From Bdellovibrionales bacterium (GTDB lineage: Bacteria > Bdellovibrionota > Bdellovibrionia > Bdellovibrionales > UBA1609): a stretch of DNA of 60,212 nucleotides. Positions 28,100 through 36,228 of this stretch are shown piece after piece; the first letter of the stretch is position 1, and each line of letters opens with the position of its first letter. The stretch is taken from positions 1-60,212 of the forward strand of contig JADJNU010000010.1 in assembly GCA_016714165.1 (NCBI GenBank). The letters run 5' to 3'. The notes below the pieces were generated by a model that had not been told where the DNA came from, searched no databases, and saw only the letters and a list, made by a program, of their open reading frames with translations. The position numbers and the translations under genes were made by a program.

Positions 28100-28421
28100 A
28101 GTGTCAGTAATATTTGTGATCTTTCATGAAAAGGGAATGAAAAAATGGAGGGAGTGAAATGATTTTAGTGAAATTTTTGTCGAACTTGCTGGGCTGGAAG
28201 AAATCGCTTGTGGTTCGAGAGAAGCTGATCGGCCTCTCTCTGAAGAGGAGGATCGAATCGCCCGCTACAAGGTTTAAAGGTCGGCCTCTTCGGCCCTAGA
28301 TGTCATTGTTCCTGTCGCTGATAATTCAAAGGCTGTTGGACATTCTAAGATTTGTCAGTAGCAGTTACGACAGAAGATTCAGATTTTTCTGCTCAGGCAT
28401 TTGATTCAAATGAAGACGGAT
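28100..28421. other. Intergenic stretch with two weak overlapping coding signals
   Basis: On the plus strand an ATG at 28159, seven bases after GGAGGG, opens a 46-codon frame to TAG 28297-28299 (MILVKFLSNLLGWKKS). An overlapping frame directly after a TGA has stronger coding character (NDFSEIFVELAGLEEIACG, then LSEEEDRIARYKV) but no start. They cannot both be genes; the second may be a remnant. Beyond 28300 I see no feature. Confidence 0.25.
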
Positions 28422-28952
28422 TTATTTTATTGATTTTTCAAGTTTAAGAAGGACTTCCATTTGCGCCTGTTGAATCTTAAATAAGGAGCTCATTTGTTCT
28501 GAGATGAGAAGATCCAATTTACGGTGTAGATTTCTAACTTCCATTTCGGCTTTTAAATTAATCATATAGTCACTCCGAGCTCGTCTCCGATCCTTTTCTT
28601 CCTGTCGATTTTGGCTCATCATGATGACGGGCGCCTGGATGGCCGCAAGACACGAGAGAATTAAGTTAAGGAGGATAAATGGATATGGATCAAAAGGCTG
28701 ACTTTTCAAAAAGACAATGTTAAGAAGGATCCATCCTGATATAGCGATAAAAAAAATAATTATGAATATCCAGCTGCCACCAAAATCGGCCACTTTGTCA
28801 GCCAGCATCTGTCCAAAGCTCAATTCTGAGTCATGTTCAATTTCAAGAAGTCTCGATGAAAGCAACTGTTCTTCCTTGATTGCATCGGTAACCAAATCGG
28901 CTAATCGGTGCAAGTGGAGGCTTTCCTGCTCAATCATATCTCTTAGGTCCAT
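28422..28952 (-). CDS. DUF1003 family membrane protein
   Basis: A 176-residue protein with the DUF1003 layout: soluble N-terminus, FGQMLADKVADFGGSWIFI, two membrane helices (IIFFIAISGWILLNIVFL and FILLNLILSCLAAIQAPVIMM) separated by the conserved FDPYPF loop, then SQNRQEEKDRRRARSDYMINLKAE and a coiled-coil-like tail with leucine spacing. The role of the family is not settled. The start ATG 28952 has AGAGGA five bases upstream. It stands alone between an intergenic stretch and the SGNH protein gene. Confidence 0.9.
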   Translation of the reverse strand: MDLRDMIEQESLHLHRLADLVTDAIKEEQLLSSRLLEIEHDSELSFGQMLADKVADFGGSWIFIIIFFIAISGWILLNIVFLKSQPFDPYPFILLNLILSCLAAIQAPVIMMSQNRQEEKDRRRARSDYMINLKAEMEVRNLHRKLDLLISEQMSSLFKIQQAQMEVLLKLEKSIK

Positions 28953-29021
28953 GAGTTCCTCTATGTTTGAATACGGCTATTGCCCTGCTTATTGTTTGTA
29001 CTATTTAAGAAATTTCCAGTC

Positions 29022-30206
29022 TCATTTATGATTTCTAAAGCAATTCCTATTTGCAGAGCAGACCTTTTGGATTTCGTCTAATATGGCGTTTTCCATAATC
29101 TTGTTTCCCAAGTCATTAAAATGACAACAACTGTCAATGTAGAGATCCTGTTGTTCGTTTTTGAATATCCACATGAGATTCCTAACAGGCAGTCCAGATT
29201 TGGCCAATTCATCAGCCGTATCGCTCAACATTTTCATTCGTGGATTGAGAAAGGCCGCCCATGCCGGATTGATGAAATTTTCAATTTCCCTGTATGAAAG
29301 TGATTTGGATCCCTCTAGGTATTGGTTAGGTTGGACAAATGAGATGTAGGGGAGGTTTCTGCTTTTTGCGACCATTGCCGATAGGGATTGATACTTCTTC
29401 CAGACAGCAAGGTTCTTTCTTCCGATGGATTCCACATCATCTGGAGGTCTCATTAGCTTCCGCCCCTCATTGAGCTTATCTCGATTCAATCTCTCGAGGC
29501 GACTAAAACTATTAACAAGAATAGTCCTTAAGTTCGACCAGAAAAAATAAAAGGCCCGACTACTTGATAGATACTCGAAGCGCTGGGGCAAAAAATTGAT
29601 GAACTGGTATAAATATCGAACTGAGGCTTGAGCAGTAAATAGGCCATAATTAAATGAATTTTCAGAAAAGTAACGGTTCCAAAAAATGGGATATTCAAGT
29701 GGAGAATAAAAATCGTCGTCATGGCTCATCAGCTCATTGAACCCATCAATATTAATGACAAGATCTACTTGGTCAATAAGGTAGCTCAGTATAAAGAATT
29801 GCTGCGGCTGCTTATATCCCCCGGTTGCTAGGTTTAGGAGTCTAACGTCCAGATTTCTCAAGCCTGAAATTCTTTGCTTTAATATTTCCTCAAAATGTGT
29901 CCAATCGCCAAATATTTCTGCGACTGAGCCGCCCAATAGAAGAATTCTAAACTCATTAGCAGGATGATGTTCTCTTGCATCTCCAATGAGAGACAAGTTC
30001 TTTTCACGCATAAATCCAAACAAAGGATGAGGTTTCATGTCCTGGGCCCATTGGAGGATTTCCAATTGACTGTCGAATCTGTAAGTTCTTGTTTGAAAAA
30101 CAGTCTGCGGGATTCCTAAGTATTTGGAGACTATTCGAGCAACTCCTTCAGAGACTCCTAGAGTCATGACCAGGATCAATGCAGAAAGGAAAATTGAACG
30201 CACCAT
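29022..30206 (-). CDS. SGNH/GDSL-hydrolase-like membrane-anchored protein
   Basis: A 394-residue protein starting at ATG 30206 behind AGGA, with an N-terminal signal anchor (SIFLSALILVMTLGVSEGV). SGNH blocks are present: I, ILLLGGSVAEIF (GGS replaces GDS but keeps the Ser); II, LLNLATGGYKQPQQ (Gly); III, VINIDGFNEL (Asn); V, DSCCHFNDLGN (Asp and His). A periplasmic acyl-group esterase or transferase on a glycan is the likely activity. An upstream extension of the frame to 30290 overlaps the cytochrome gene and is probably not translated. It is likely in one operon with the haem lipoprotein gene upstream. Confidence 0.7.
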   Translation of the reverse strand: MVRSIFLSALILVMTLGVSEGVARIVSKYLGIPQTVFQTRTYRFDSQLEILQWAQDMKPHPLFGFMREKNLSLIGDAREHHPANEFRILLLGGSVAEIFGDWTHFEEILKQRISGLRNLDVRLLNLATGGYKQPQQFFILSYLIDQVDLVINIDGFNELMSHDDDFYSPLEYPIFWNRYFSENSFNYGLFTAQASVRYLYQFINFLPQRFEYLSSSRAFYFFWSNLRTILVNSFSRLERLNRDKLNEGRKLMRPPDDVESIGRKNLAVWKKYQSLSAMVAKSRNLPYISFVQPNQYLEGSKSLSYREIENFINPAWAAFLNPRMKMLSDTADELAKSGLPVRNLMWIFKNEQQDLYIDSCCHFNDLGNKIMENAILDEIQKVCSANRNCFRNHK

Positions 30207-30267
30207 TTTCTCGATCCTAGCAAAGCAATTAGAATTTATGAAAGGGAAAATGTTGGCAAGGACCAGG

Positions 30268-30957
30268 CTAGTTTTCGAGAGCCCCAGCATTGATCCAGTC
30301 TCTTAGTGCGTCGAGTTGGCTTGTATTCAATACGGTGCCATTCAGAGGCATAGCCTGAGAGAAACACTGTGTGTAAAGCTGACTTGCTTGGGCATCTCCG
30401 GCGGTGATCTTTCCGGTACTGATTGTGGTGCCATAATTTGAATAATCAGTTTGAGCTCTTCTCCCACCGGGCTGATGGCAAGAGAGGCATTTTGGAGCCA
30501 GAATGTTTTCGTGAATATACGAAAAAGTGGCCTTTACGGATGGATCACTTTGATCATCTATGCTACCCAATTGTCGACTCCACTCGGTAATAGCGGATCT
30601 AAGATCGTTGGAAAGATTGACGGGGATTCCCGAATGCCCACCAGAAATTTTTTTGACCAATTTCGATTGATCAGGGGAAGTAAGATTCACCAATTGGGAA
30701 TTCAGAAGCAGGCTGTGTGACGACCCAGGATCGCTGACGGCAAAGAGGGGACTTTGTTGTGCTCCATGGCAGGCGGCACAATTGCTGGAGACTAAAGGAT
30801 AAAGAGTTTGCTTGTATATGGCGAGCGAGGATTGACTGGTTTGGCTGGAACTCTTTTCATTGTGAACTGGTGAGCAGCTTTGGTACAAAGATGAAAAACC
30901 CAAGATGACCAAAAGAAAGAGTGCTATCAATTTTAATGTTCCGCCTAAGTGTTTCAC
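30268..30957 (-). CDS. Dihaem cytochrome c-like lipoprotein
   Basis: A 229-residue lipoprotein starting at GTG 30957 behind GGAG (spacing 5). The leader ends in LYQSC with the lipidated Cys28. Two haem c sites are visible: CAACH at 60-64 and CLSCH at 157-161. The C-terminal half contains LNTSQLDALRDWINAGA, typical of cytochrome c domains that bind haem through a distal Met (QAMPLNG). It should be a membrane-attached electron carrier in the periplasm or on the surface. Divergent from another dihaem lipoprotein gene at 31206. Confidence 0.8.
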   Translation of the reverse strand: MKHLGGTLKLIALFLLVILGFSSLYQSCSPVHNEKSSSQTSQSSLAIYKQTLYPLVSSNCAACHGAQQSPLFAVSDPGSSHSLLLNSQLVNLTSPDQSKLVKKISGGHSGIPVNLSNDLRSAITEWSRQLGSIDDQSDPSVKATFSYIHENILAPKCLSCHQPGGRRAQTDYSNYGTTISTGKITAGDAQASQLYTQCFSQAMPLNGTVLNTSQLDALRDWINAGALEN

Positions 30958-31205
30958 TCCGACTCCAATAAGCGATGCCGATTCGACAAAGGCAATCGCC
31001 ACATCAAGGCTTATCGGACATCAGGGCTCAACCCTAAAGTTCGCTCCCATCAAGGGGGTGCAATGGCTTGGGTTATCCAAAAAATTGTTGAGTTTTTAGC
31101 CAGTCGTTGGATTTTATCAAATAGGGTCAAATTTAGCCTCATTTAGACGGATTCCGATCGGCATATCCGTTGCAATTGAAGCGGAGATCATTGGGAGAAT
31201 GGTAA

Positions 31206-32711
31206 ATGTTCTTGATTGACTTTCTAATTGTTAGAACGCCATTAAAGCCAAAATTTGGCTCGTTAAACTCAATTTTCCAGATATCTCTGGTAGTGCTTTT
31301 GTTTTCTACGGTGGCTTGCAGTCCCGACCTGAAAAGCTCTTCCTCAGTTAATCCTGGCGAATCAGGGAATTCTTTAATGCCATCGAGTGGGTTGAAGCTT
31401 GAAAATGCCCTTGATAAACTTCCGAAGAATCAACAGTCACTTGATGTGATTTGCGCAAAATCAGGATCTGACAAGTTTCGAAAGGCCTTCTGTCAACCTA
31501 ATCGTCCGCAGATCAAAGGCCTTAGAGACCTTTACTCAATCTTAGGGATTTCAATTAATGATACCAACTTTTCTTGTACCACGAACTCAGTTTCATTGGT
31601 GCGAAATGATGTGAGTGTTCTCAATCCGCGATGTATTGGTTTTACTCGATTTCAACAAGATGCTGAGGCATTGGCTATCGGATACCAGAGAGGGGAGTTA
31701 ACCTTGGTTGAAATCATTGCCAAAGATCCACAAAGCAAGGAATTAGCATTCTATCTACTCGACTATGATATTCCTTGTGAAAAGAAGCCAGGTGGCTGTC
31801 AACCAGGGGAATACTTTGTCGAATCGTCCGAAGCAGGATGGGTGAATCTCTCTTTCTATGAGGATGTTTCTCTTGCGAACACGGCATTTGATTGTACAAA
31901 TTGTCATCAGCCTGGAGGTCACGGGACAGAAAAGAAATTGAGAATGGCAGAAGCAAGTCTACCGTGGACTCACTGGATGAGCTCCGACACTGATTGTGGT
32001 AAATCTTTGACGGAAGAATTTGAGGCTGCCCATAGTGGTGAAGGGTTCTATGCGGGAATACCGCTACAGCGCTTTCCTCGAATGAAGGCGGAAAATTTGG
32101 AATTTTTCGTTAATAACAATGGATTTAAAGGGAGAACTCACGGAAACGACTTTTACAATTCATTTCAAATTGAATCAGAAAATACTGAAAATCCCGACGT
32201 CCTAAGCCCCACTTGGTTTGAGGAATATGAACGAAGAAATTTATTCCTGGGTTTGGATTCCTTTGGAGGAGTTTCAATGCCCTATTCCAAGTGCAAACAA
32301 AGCGATCCCGATCGTCTCAATAGCTTCACAAAAAAATATCGAGCAGCAGTCTCAGGCCAGGCCACTCTGGCTAGCGTTCCCTTTCTGAGTAAAGTCAACA
32401 AGGATTCTGAGATTGATTTGCGTGAGCGGGGCCTATTAGCTGCGCAAAACTTAGATGATAAACAGCTTTTGGAGAGAGCTTGCCTGCCCTGTCATAACTC
32501 AAAAGTTGATTCGTCTATTAGTAGAGCAAAATTTAATGCGGAGCTACTTGGATTAAACTCTATAGCAACAATTGATCGGGCAATTGAGCGTATCAGAATG
32601 TCGAACGATGATCTGGAAAAGATGCCTCCCAAACTTTTTTTGAATTTAATAGATACAGAAAAACAGCGGCTCATTACCTACTTGGCCTCACTGAAGAAAA
32701 GGGGGAATTGA
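31206..32711 (+). CDS. Dihaem lipoprotein with two cytochrome c sites
   Basis: A 501-residue lipoprotein (lipobox STVAC, Cys38) whose start ATG 31206 has GGGAGA eight bases upstream. Haem c sites are CTNCH at 230-234 and CLPCH at 426-430. The N-terminal 220 residues contain further cysteines but no haem motif and may form a separate domain. The C-terminal portion ends in the helix pattern common to cytochrome c (KQRLITYLASLKK). Probably an outer-membrane or periplasmic redox lipoprotein, paired with the divergent gene at 30268-30957 through a shared 248-bp upstream region. The physiological acceptor is unknown. Confidence 0.75.
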   Translation: MFLIDFLIVRTPLKPKFGSLNSIFQISLVVLLFSTVACSPDLKSSSSVNPGESGNSLMPSSGLKLENALDKLPKNQQSLDVICAKSGSDKFRKAFCQPNRPQIKGLRDLYSILGISINDTNFSCTTNSVSLVRNDVSVLNPRCIGFTRFQQDAEALAIGYQRGELTLVEIIAKDPQSKELAFYLLDYDIPCEKKPGGCQPGEYFVESSEAGWVNLSFYEDVSLANTAFDCTNCHQPGGHGTEKKLRMAEASLPWTHWMSSDTDCGKSLTEEFEAAHSGEGFYAGIPLQRFPRMKAENLEFFVNNNGFKGRTHGNDFYNSFQIESENTENPDVLSPTWFEEYERRNLFLGLDSFGGVSMPYSKCKQSDPDRLNSFTKKYRAAVSGQATLASVPFLSKVNKDSEIDLRERGLLAAQNLDDKQLLERACLPCHNSKVDSSISRAKFNAELLGLNSIATIDRAIERIRMSNDDLEKMPPKLFLNLIDTEKQRLITYLASLKKRGN

Positions 32712-32843
32712 TCAACGGGTCGCTCTTATCTATCTGAACTGAAAACAGGTGCGTTTGCTCAGTAGTTTATTGGAAGATTATAATTATTAATTGAGCAATT
32801 GCATGCTTGAAGATTCAAGCGACAGTTGACGAAGGAGAGTAAA

Positions 32844-33698
32844 ATGTTTGTTCGAACGATAAAAACAGTTGTGGTAACGGCAGGCCTGATGACGGTCAGC
32901 ATTGGCTGTTCAGAATTTCAGGCGTCAAAGTCAAAGTTGGAGAGTTTCCCATCAAACATATCTTCAGACAAGGGGAATATGAGCCAAACAGATATCGCTT
33001 TGTCAGCAGTGACCCAGTTGTTAGCGGATCTACAGCTCAGTCAAATTGACGGTCTTATGGCTTCCCGGGAAATGAGACAGCTAGCCTTTCAAGGAGAAAA
33101 CGAAGGTTGGGGCGGAGCCGCCGCTGAGAATTCGTTCCAGGCAGCTCAGGGCTCCGGTGGCTGGGGCGGCAGCAATGGTGATGATCCCAATAAACCTAGG
33201 GACACATTTAAAATGGAGCGTGATTGTGATTTGGGTGGAAAGGTGTCGTCCACTTTTAAAGCGAAAAACATAAACACAAATGGACTCGCCGCCTTTGCAG
33301 AGGCTACAACCACTCCGATGGAGACTCAGACTTTTGAACTCACACAGGATTTTACGCAGTGTCGATTCTCTGATACATCTCATTCTATATACGTAGTGAA
33401 TGGACAGTTGAAAATCCCAGTCCAGGCCACTTCTACCGGAGTTTTTACTGTGAAGAAAGCAGTATTTGGTTTGTCAAGTAAAGGCGGTGGCGAAGTTAGT
33501 GGACGGTTAAAGATCACATTGTCAGATACCGAAACAGTCAATTGTGAATTGCGAGTAGGTGCTGAGGCGGTAACGGCAACAGGAGAGGTCCAGAGGGCCC
33601 AAAGGAAAGGCATCATATCTTTGCAGTCGACATTTTCTGGTCAGGTGTGCGGAGCAGAAACGCAGACTGATTCTGTCTCTGCAAAAGTAATTTTTTAA
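32844..33698 (+). CDS. Lipoprotein with Trp/Gly-rich linker, hypothetical
   Basis: A 284-residue protein starting at ATG 32844 behind GGAGAG; the leader ends in VSIGC (lipidated Cys about residue 22). A helical stretch (VTQLLADLQLSQIDGLM) is followed by a GWGGAAAE...GGWGGSNGDDPN linker and a beta-rich domain with cysteine pairs (ERDCDLGG, TQCRFSD, VNCELRV, GQVCGAE). No family recognised. A terminator follows immediately, so it ends its transcript; it lies 132 bp downstream of the dihaem lipoprotein gene and may be co-transcribed with it. Confidence 0.65.
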   Translation: MFVRTIKTVVVTAGLMTVSIGCSEFQASKSKLESFPSNISSDKGNMSQTDIALSAVTQLLADLQLSQIDGLMASREMRQLAFQGENEGWGGAAAENSFQAAQGSGGWGGSNGDDPNKPRDTFKMERDCDLGGKVSSTFKAKNINTNGLAAFAEATTTPMETQTFELTQDFTQCRFSDTSHSIYVVNGQLKIPVQATSTGVFTVKKAVFGLSSKGGGEVSGRLKITLSDTETVNCELRVGAEAVTATGEVQRAQRKGIISLQSTFSGQVCGAETQTDSVSAKVIF

Positions 33699-33706
33699 AT
33701 ACAGTT

Positions 33707-33736
33707 GGAAGGGGAGGGTCCGCCCCTCCTTCCTTT
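33707..33736 (+). terminator. Rho-independent terminator
   Basis: GGAAGGGGAGGG (33707-33718) pairs with CCCCTCCTTCC (33723-33733) around a 4-nt loop, with one wobble and one mismatch, and a short TTT follows. It sits nine bases after the stop codon of the Trp/Gly-rich lipoprotein gene. Confidence 0.75.
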
Positions 33737-33789
33737 AAAGCGGACTGGACTCGGCTGGCTTCAAAAAACTGATGTTCCTATGAAGGTCC

Positions 33790-34116
33790 TTGCCTTGGTC
33801 CTGTTTGGCTGCGCCAATAGCCACTGAATTGTTTAAACATTTTGAAGCAAGGGTCAGCATTTCAAACTGGCAAGGCTTCACATTGAGAAAAATGGGTGAT
33901 TGTGTGTCAAACCAGCTCAATGTGAGAGGATTTTCCGGAATTGGTGAGCTTGGATTACCCCAATTTACTCAAATGAATATGCTGAGCCGGATCAGGGTTG
34001 GGACGAACAAACATCGAACGATATTGAGCCCACGAACATTTAGGGTAATGGACCCTGCTAATTCGGCTGGCCCCTATTTTCAAATGTCTGGCGTGGAATT
34101 TGTAACGACAAAATAG
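33790..34116 (+). CDS. Possible exported protein, N-terminus disrupted
   Basis: A 108-codon frame whose residues look coding from about position 12 on (ATELFKHFEARVSISNWQG, LSPRTFRVMDPANSAG, MSGVEFVTTK). In the adjacent frame, ATG 33780 gives a compact lipoprotein-like leader, MKVLALVLFGCA, that runs into this frame around 33812 if one base is removed. A lipoprotein of about 112 residues is therefore likely. No ribosome-binding site is clear. Function unknown. Confidence 0.35.
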   Translation: MPWSCLAAPIATELFKHFEARVSISNWQGFTLRKMGDCVSNQLNVRGFSGIGELGLPQFTQMNMLSRIRVGTNKHRTILSPRTFRVMDPANSAGPYFQMSGVEFVTTK

Positions 34117-34152
34117 ACGGAATAGAAGTCCTGGTGATTTTCATTGGGCTAC

Positions 34153-34173
34153 TTCTTTCTTTCTTTCTTTCTT
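34153..34173 (+). repeat. Tetranucleotide repeat (TTCT)5
   Basis: Five direct copies of TTCT fill 34153-34172, followed by one more T. The tract lies 35 bp upstream of the cytochrome gene start at 34208, outside coding sequence (a TGA closes the gene's frame immediately before the GTG), so slippage would alter leader or promoter spacing rather than a protein. Confidence 0.7.
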
Positions 34174-34207
34174 GGCTTAAGCGGTCCCATTCGTTTACAA
34201 TTTTTGA

Positions 34208-35194
34208 GTGATACTGGTACGAATTAAATTGATTGCTTGCTTTTTGGCGATGGGGATCACTTGTCTTATCCTGGCTGAGGATGGCAGAGTCTCATGGAGT
34301 CAAAAAATGAGGGAAACCGCAAGGGTCCTGATTGATGGGTTTCCGTATTTATATTCTAAACTGGAGTTTCGAGACCCAAAGAACAAGAAAAGGATAACAT
34401 CCTATATCCAGGGCCTTAAAGAGAACATCCATGAGCTTCCGACAGGCGATGGAAGGAATCTTCTAGGATCAGATCCTCTGATAGATGAATTCAATAGGGA
34501 AATTCCACAAACCCTGAGCAAAGCTTTGGAATCTTTTTCGGCCAAAAAATATGAACTGGCTCAACAGCAAGTTCGAATGGCTATTCATAAATGCGTTGCT
34601 TGTCATACAGCGTATCAAGTGGGACCTTATGACAGCAAAACAAATGACGAAGTTGTGGGAATTCCTCTGGATCCTCTGAGCAAATTCGAAGTCAGTATTG
34701 CACTTCGCCAGTTCAATTCGGCACTGTTCATTCTGGAATCTGTGATTGGTGACGGCAAACGCCTCAATCAATCAGGTGACCTGGCCCTCTTTTACTTGCG
34801 GATGCACCTTCTGGTATCGATTCGTTCTTTACAGGATAATGAGAGAGCCTTGAGGGCCATTGACTCATATGCCAAGAATCGCAAGAATTCCTCAATCGAG
34901 GAAACGCAATTGATAGGCCTTTGGAAAAAGGACATGGGATTTTGGCAGGCGCTGAAGGGGTCTCCAAAGGAAAAGCTTTCACAGGTTGAGACTCGCATAT
35001 TGGGCGCAGGTTCGGCTTCCGTGAAATACGGTGACTATGTCCTGCGGCTCTTGAGCAGCTTTTTGCTGCATCAGTCTCTCGTTGAACAGACAGATTTGAA
35101 GGGGAAAAAACGGGTTTATAGGTCACTGGCCGATACTTACCGAGCCTTAGATTTGCCAATCTTGTCTGATCTTTCGGTGTTGTATACCCGCTAA
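34208..35194 (+). CDS. Periplasmic monohaem cytochrome c-like protein
   Basis: A 328-residue exported protein; the leader is MILVRIKLIACFLAMGITCLILA. One haem site, CVACH at 129-133 (KCVACHTAYQVG), follows a helical domain, and about 190 further residues of helices come after it. The single CxxCH late in a four-helix-like region resembles cytochrome c-prime-type proteins, but the length is larger than those. The start is weak: GTG 34208 has no ribosome-binding site; ATG 34250 is an alternative. The tetranucleotide repeat lies just upstream. Confidence 0.7.
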   Translation: MILVRIKLIACFLAMGITCLILAEDGRVSWSQKMRETARVLIDGFPYLYSKLEFRDPKNKKRITSYIQGLKENIHELPTGDGRNLLGSDPLIDEFNREIPQTLSKALESFSAKKYELAQQQVRMAIHKCVACHTAYQVGPYDSKTNDEVVGIPLDPLSKFEVSIALRQFNSALFILESVIGDGKRLNQSGDLALFYLRMHLLVSIRSLQDNERALRAIDSYAKNRKNSSIEETQLIGLWKKDMGFWQALKGSPKEKLSQVETRILGAGSASVKYGDYVLRLLSSFLLHQSLVEQTDLKGKKRVYRSLADTYRALDLPILSDLSVLYTR

Positions 35195-35297
35195 ATGAAT
35201 TGCTGCTACATGTAATGATTTCAAGCTCTTGTTTACATATTGTGTGCCCTCTGGCTTTGAGCTAGCCAAGTTCATTAGAAATTCCTGGGGATTAGCA

Positions 35298-36221
35298 ATG
35301 AAATTTGTTAACAAAGTCGTAGTGGTACTCACTTCGGTTGGCCTTTTTTGGTGCCAAGAGGTTCTGGCTCTCAAAAGATGCTTGCAAGAAATGGAGATTA
35401 TTGGACAACCACATTTTTTTCATTTTCCAGAGACCTTTCCTGTTGTTGACAACAAGGCTACCGACCCTAACACCTACACTCAGTCACGTGGCCTATTGGA
35501 GGTGGACTCTCTTAAAGGCCAAAGCTATTCAGGGTTTCTCTATCAGGGGTTCCTGAGTTCCCTATTTAATTTGAAGAGAAATGGCATCTGGGTTGATTCT
35601 GGTCCTGGTGCAATGACTTCAATTCTTGATTATATAAAACTAAAGGCAGATGACGCTGCTCGAATCGTCACTATTTCACCGAGGTTGTCAAAAATAACAG
35701 CTCATTTTGAGGCTCTGATAAAGCTACTTTCGCCTGAGCGTTTTTTTCCAATTGTGGGCATTAAGACCGAGCAGGTTGATGAAATACCACAAGGATCAAT
35801 AGATTTGTTCTCGGATGTATTTGCCGCCGGAAGCTACTCAGACCGACCTGATCTGGTCTTCTTTAATGCTGTCAAATGGTTGAAAGTAAAAGGTGAAGCC
35901 TATATTACGATGACAACTAATACATTTTTGAGTGACGAGTCGTTCGAACGGACATCCGCCTTTCCGTTGTTTTCAAGAAAGAAAGTGACAAGGCGATGGA
36001 GAGATCGATCTTTTCTTGAGATTTTTAAAGATATGGTGGGTGTTGATGTGATGTATTCAATCAAGGAACTCGGTCGTGGCGAGGCCGCTCTGCAACTGAA
36101 ATTTATCAAACGTGATATGCAAATTTCAGTTCCAGAACTTCGACTTTTGGAAATTGATAATTCTTATCCACCCTTAAGAAGATTTGAGAAAACTGGAAAA
36201 TTTTTAATCAATTCCGATTAG
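35298..36221 (+). CDS. Exported protein with a methyltransferase-like motif
   Basis: A 307-residue protein starting at ATG 35298 behind GGGGA, with a signal peptide ending near EVLA (residues 1-24). The body has GIWVDSGPGAMTSILDYI, similar in form to the SAM-binding motif I of class I methyltransferases, then ARIVTISPRL, DLFSDVFAAGSYSDRPDLVFFNAVKWLKVKGEAYI, the positions expected for motifs II-IV. An exported SAM-dependent methyltransferase would be unusual, since the cofactor is not expected in the periplasm; loss of activity or a structural role is possible. The following gene shares the DSG...LD segment. Function unproven. Confidence 0.5.
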   Translation: MKFVNKVVVVLTSVGLFWCQEVLALKRCLQEMEIIGQPHFFHFPETFPVVDNKATDPNTYTQSRGLLEVDSLKGQSYSGFLYQGFLSSLFNLKRNGIWVDSGPGAMTSILDYIKLKADDAARIVTISPRLSKITAHFEALIKLLSPERFFPIVGIKTEQVDEIPQGSIDLFSDVFAAGSYSDRPDLVFFNAVKWLKVKGEAYITMTTNTFLSDESFERTSAFPLFSRKKVTRRWRDRSFLEIFKDMVGVDVMYSIKELGRGEAALQLKFIKRDMQISVPELRLLEIDNSYPPLRRFEKTGKFLINSD

Positions 36222-36228
36222 GGCTAAA

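Noticed and set aside
33735..33920. 61-codon minus-strand frame opposite the possible exported protein
   Set aside because: It lies antisense to better coding sequence and has no start site.
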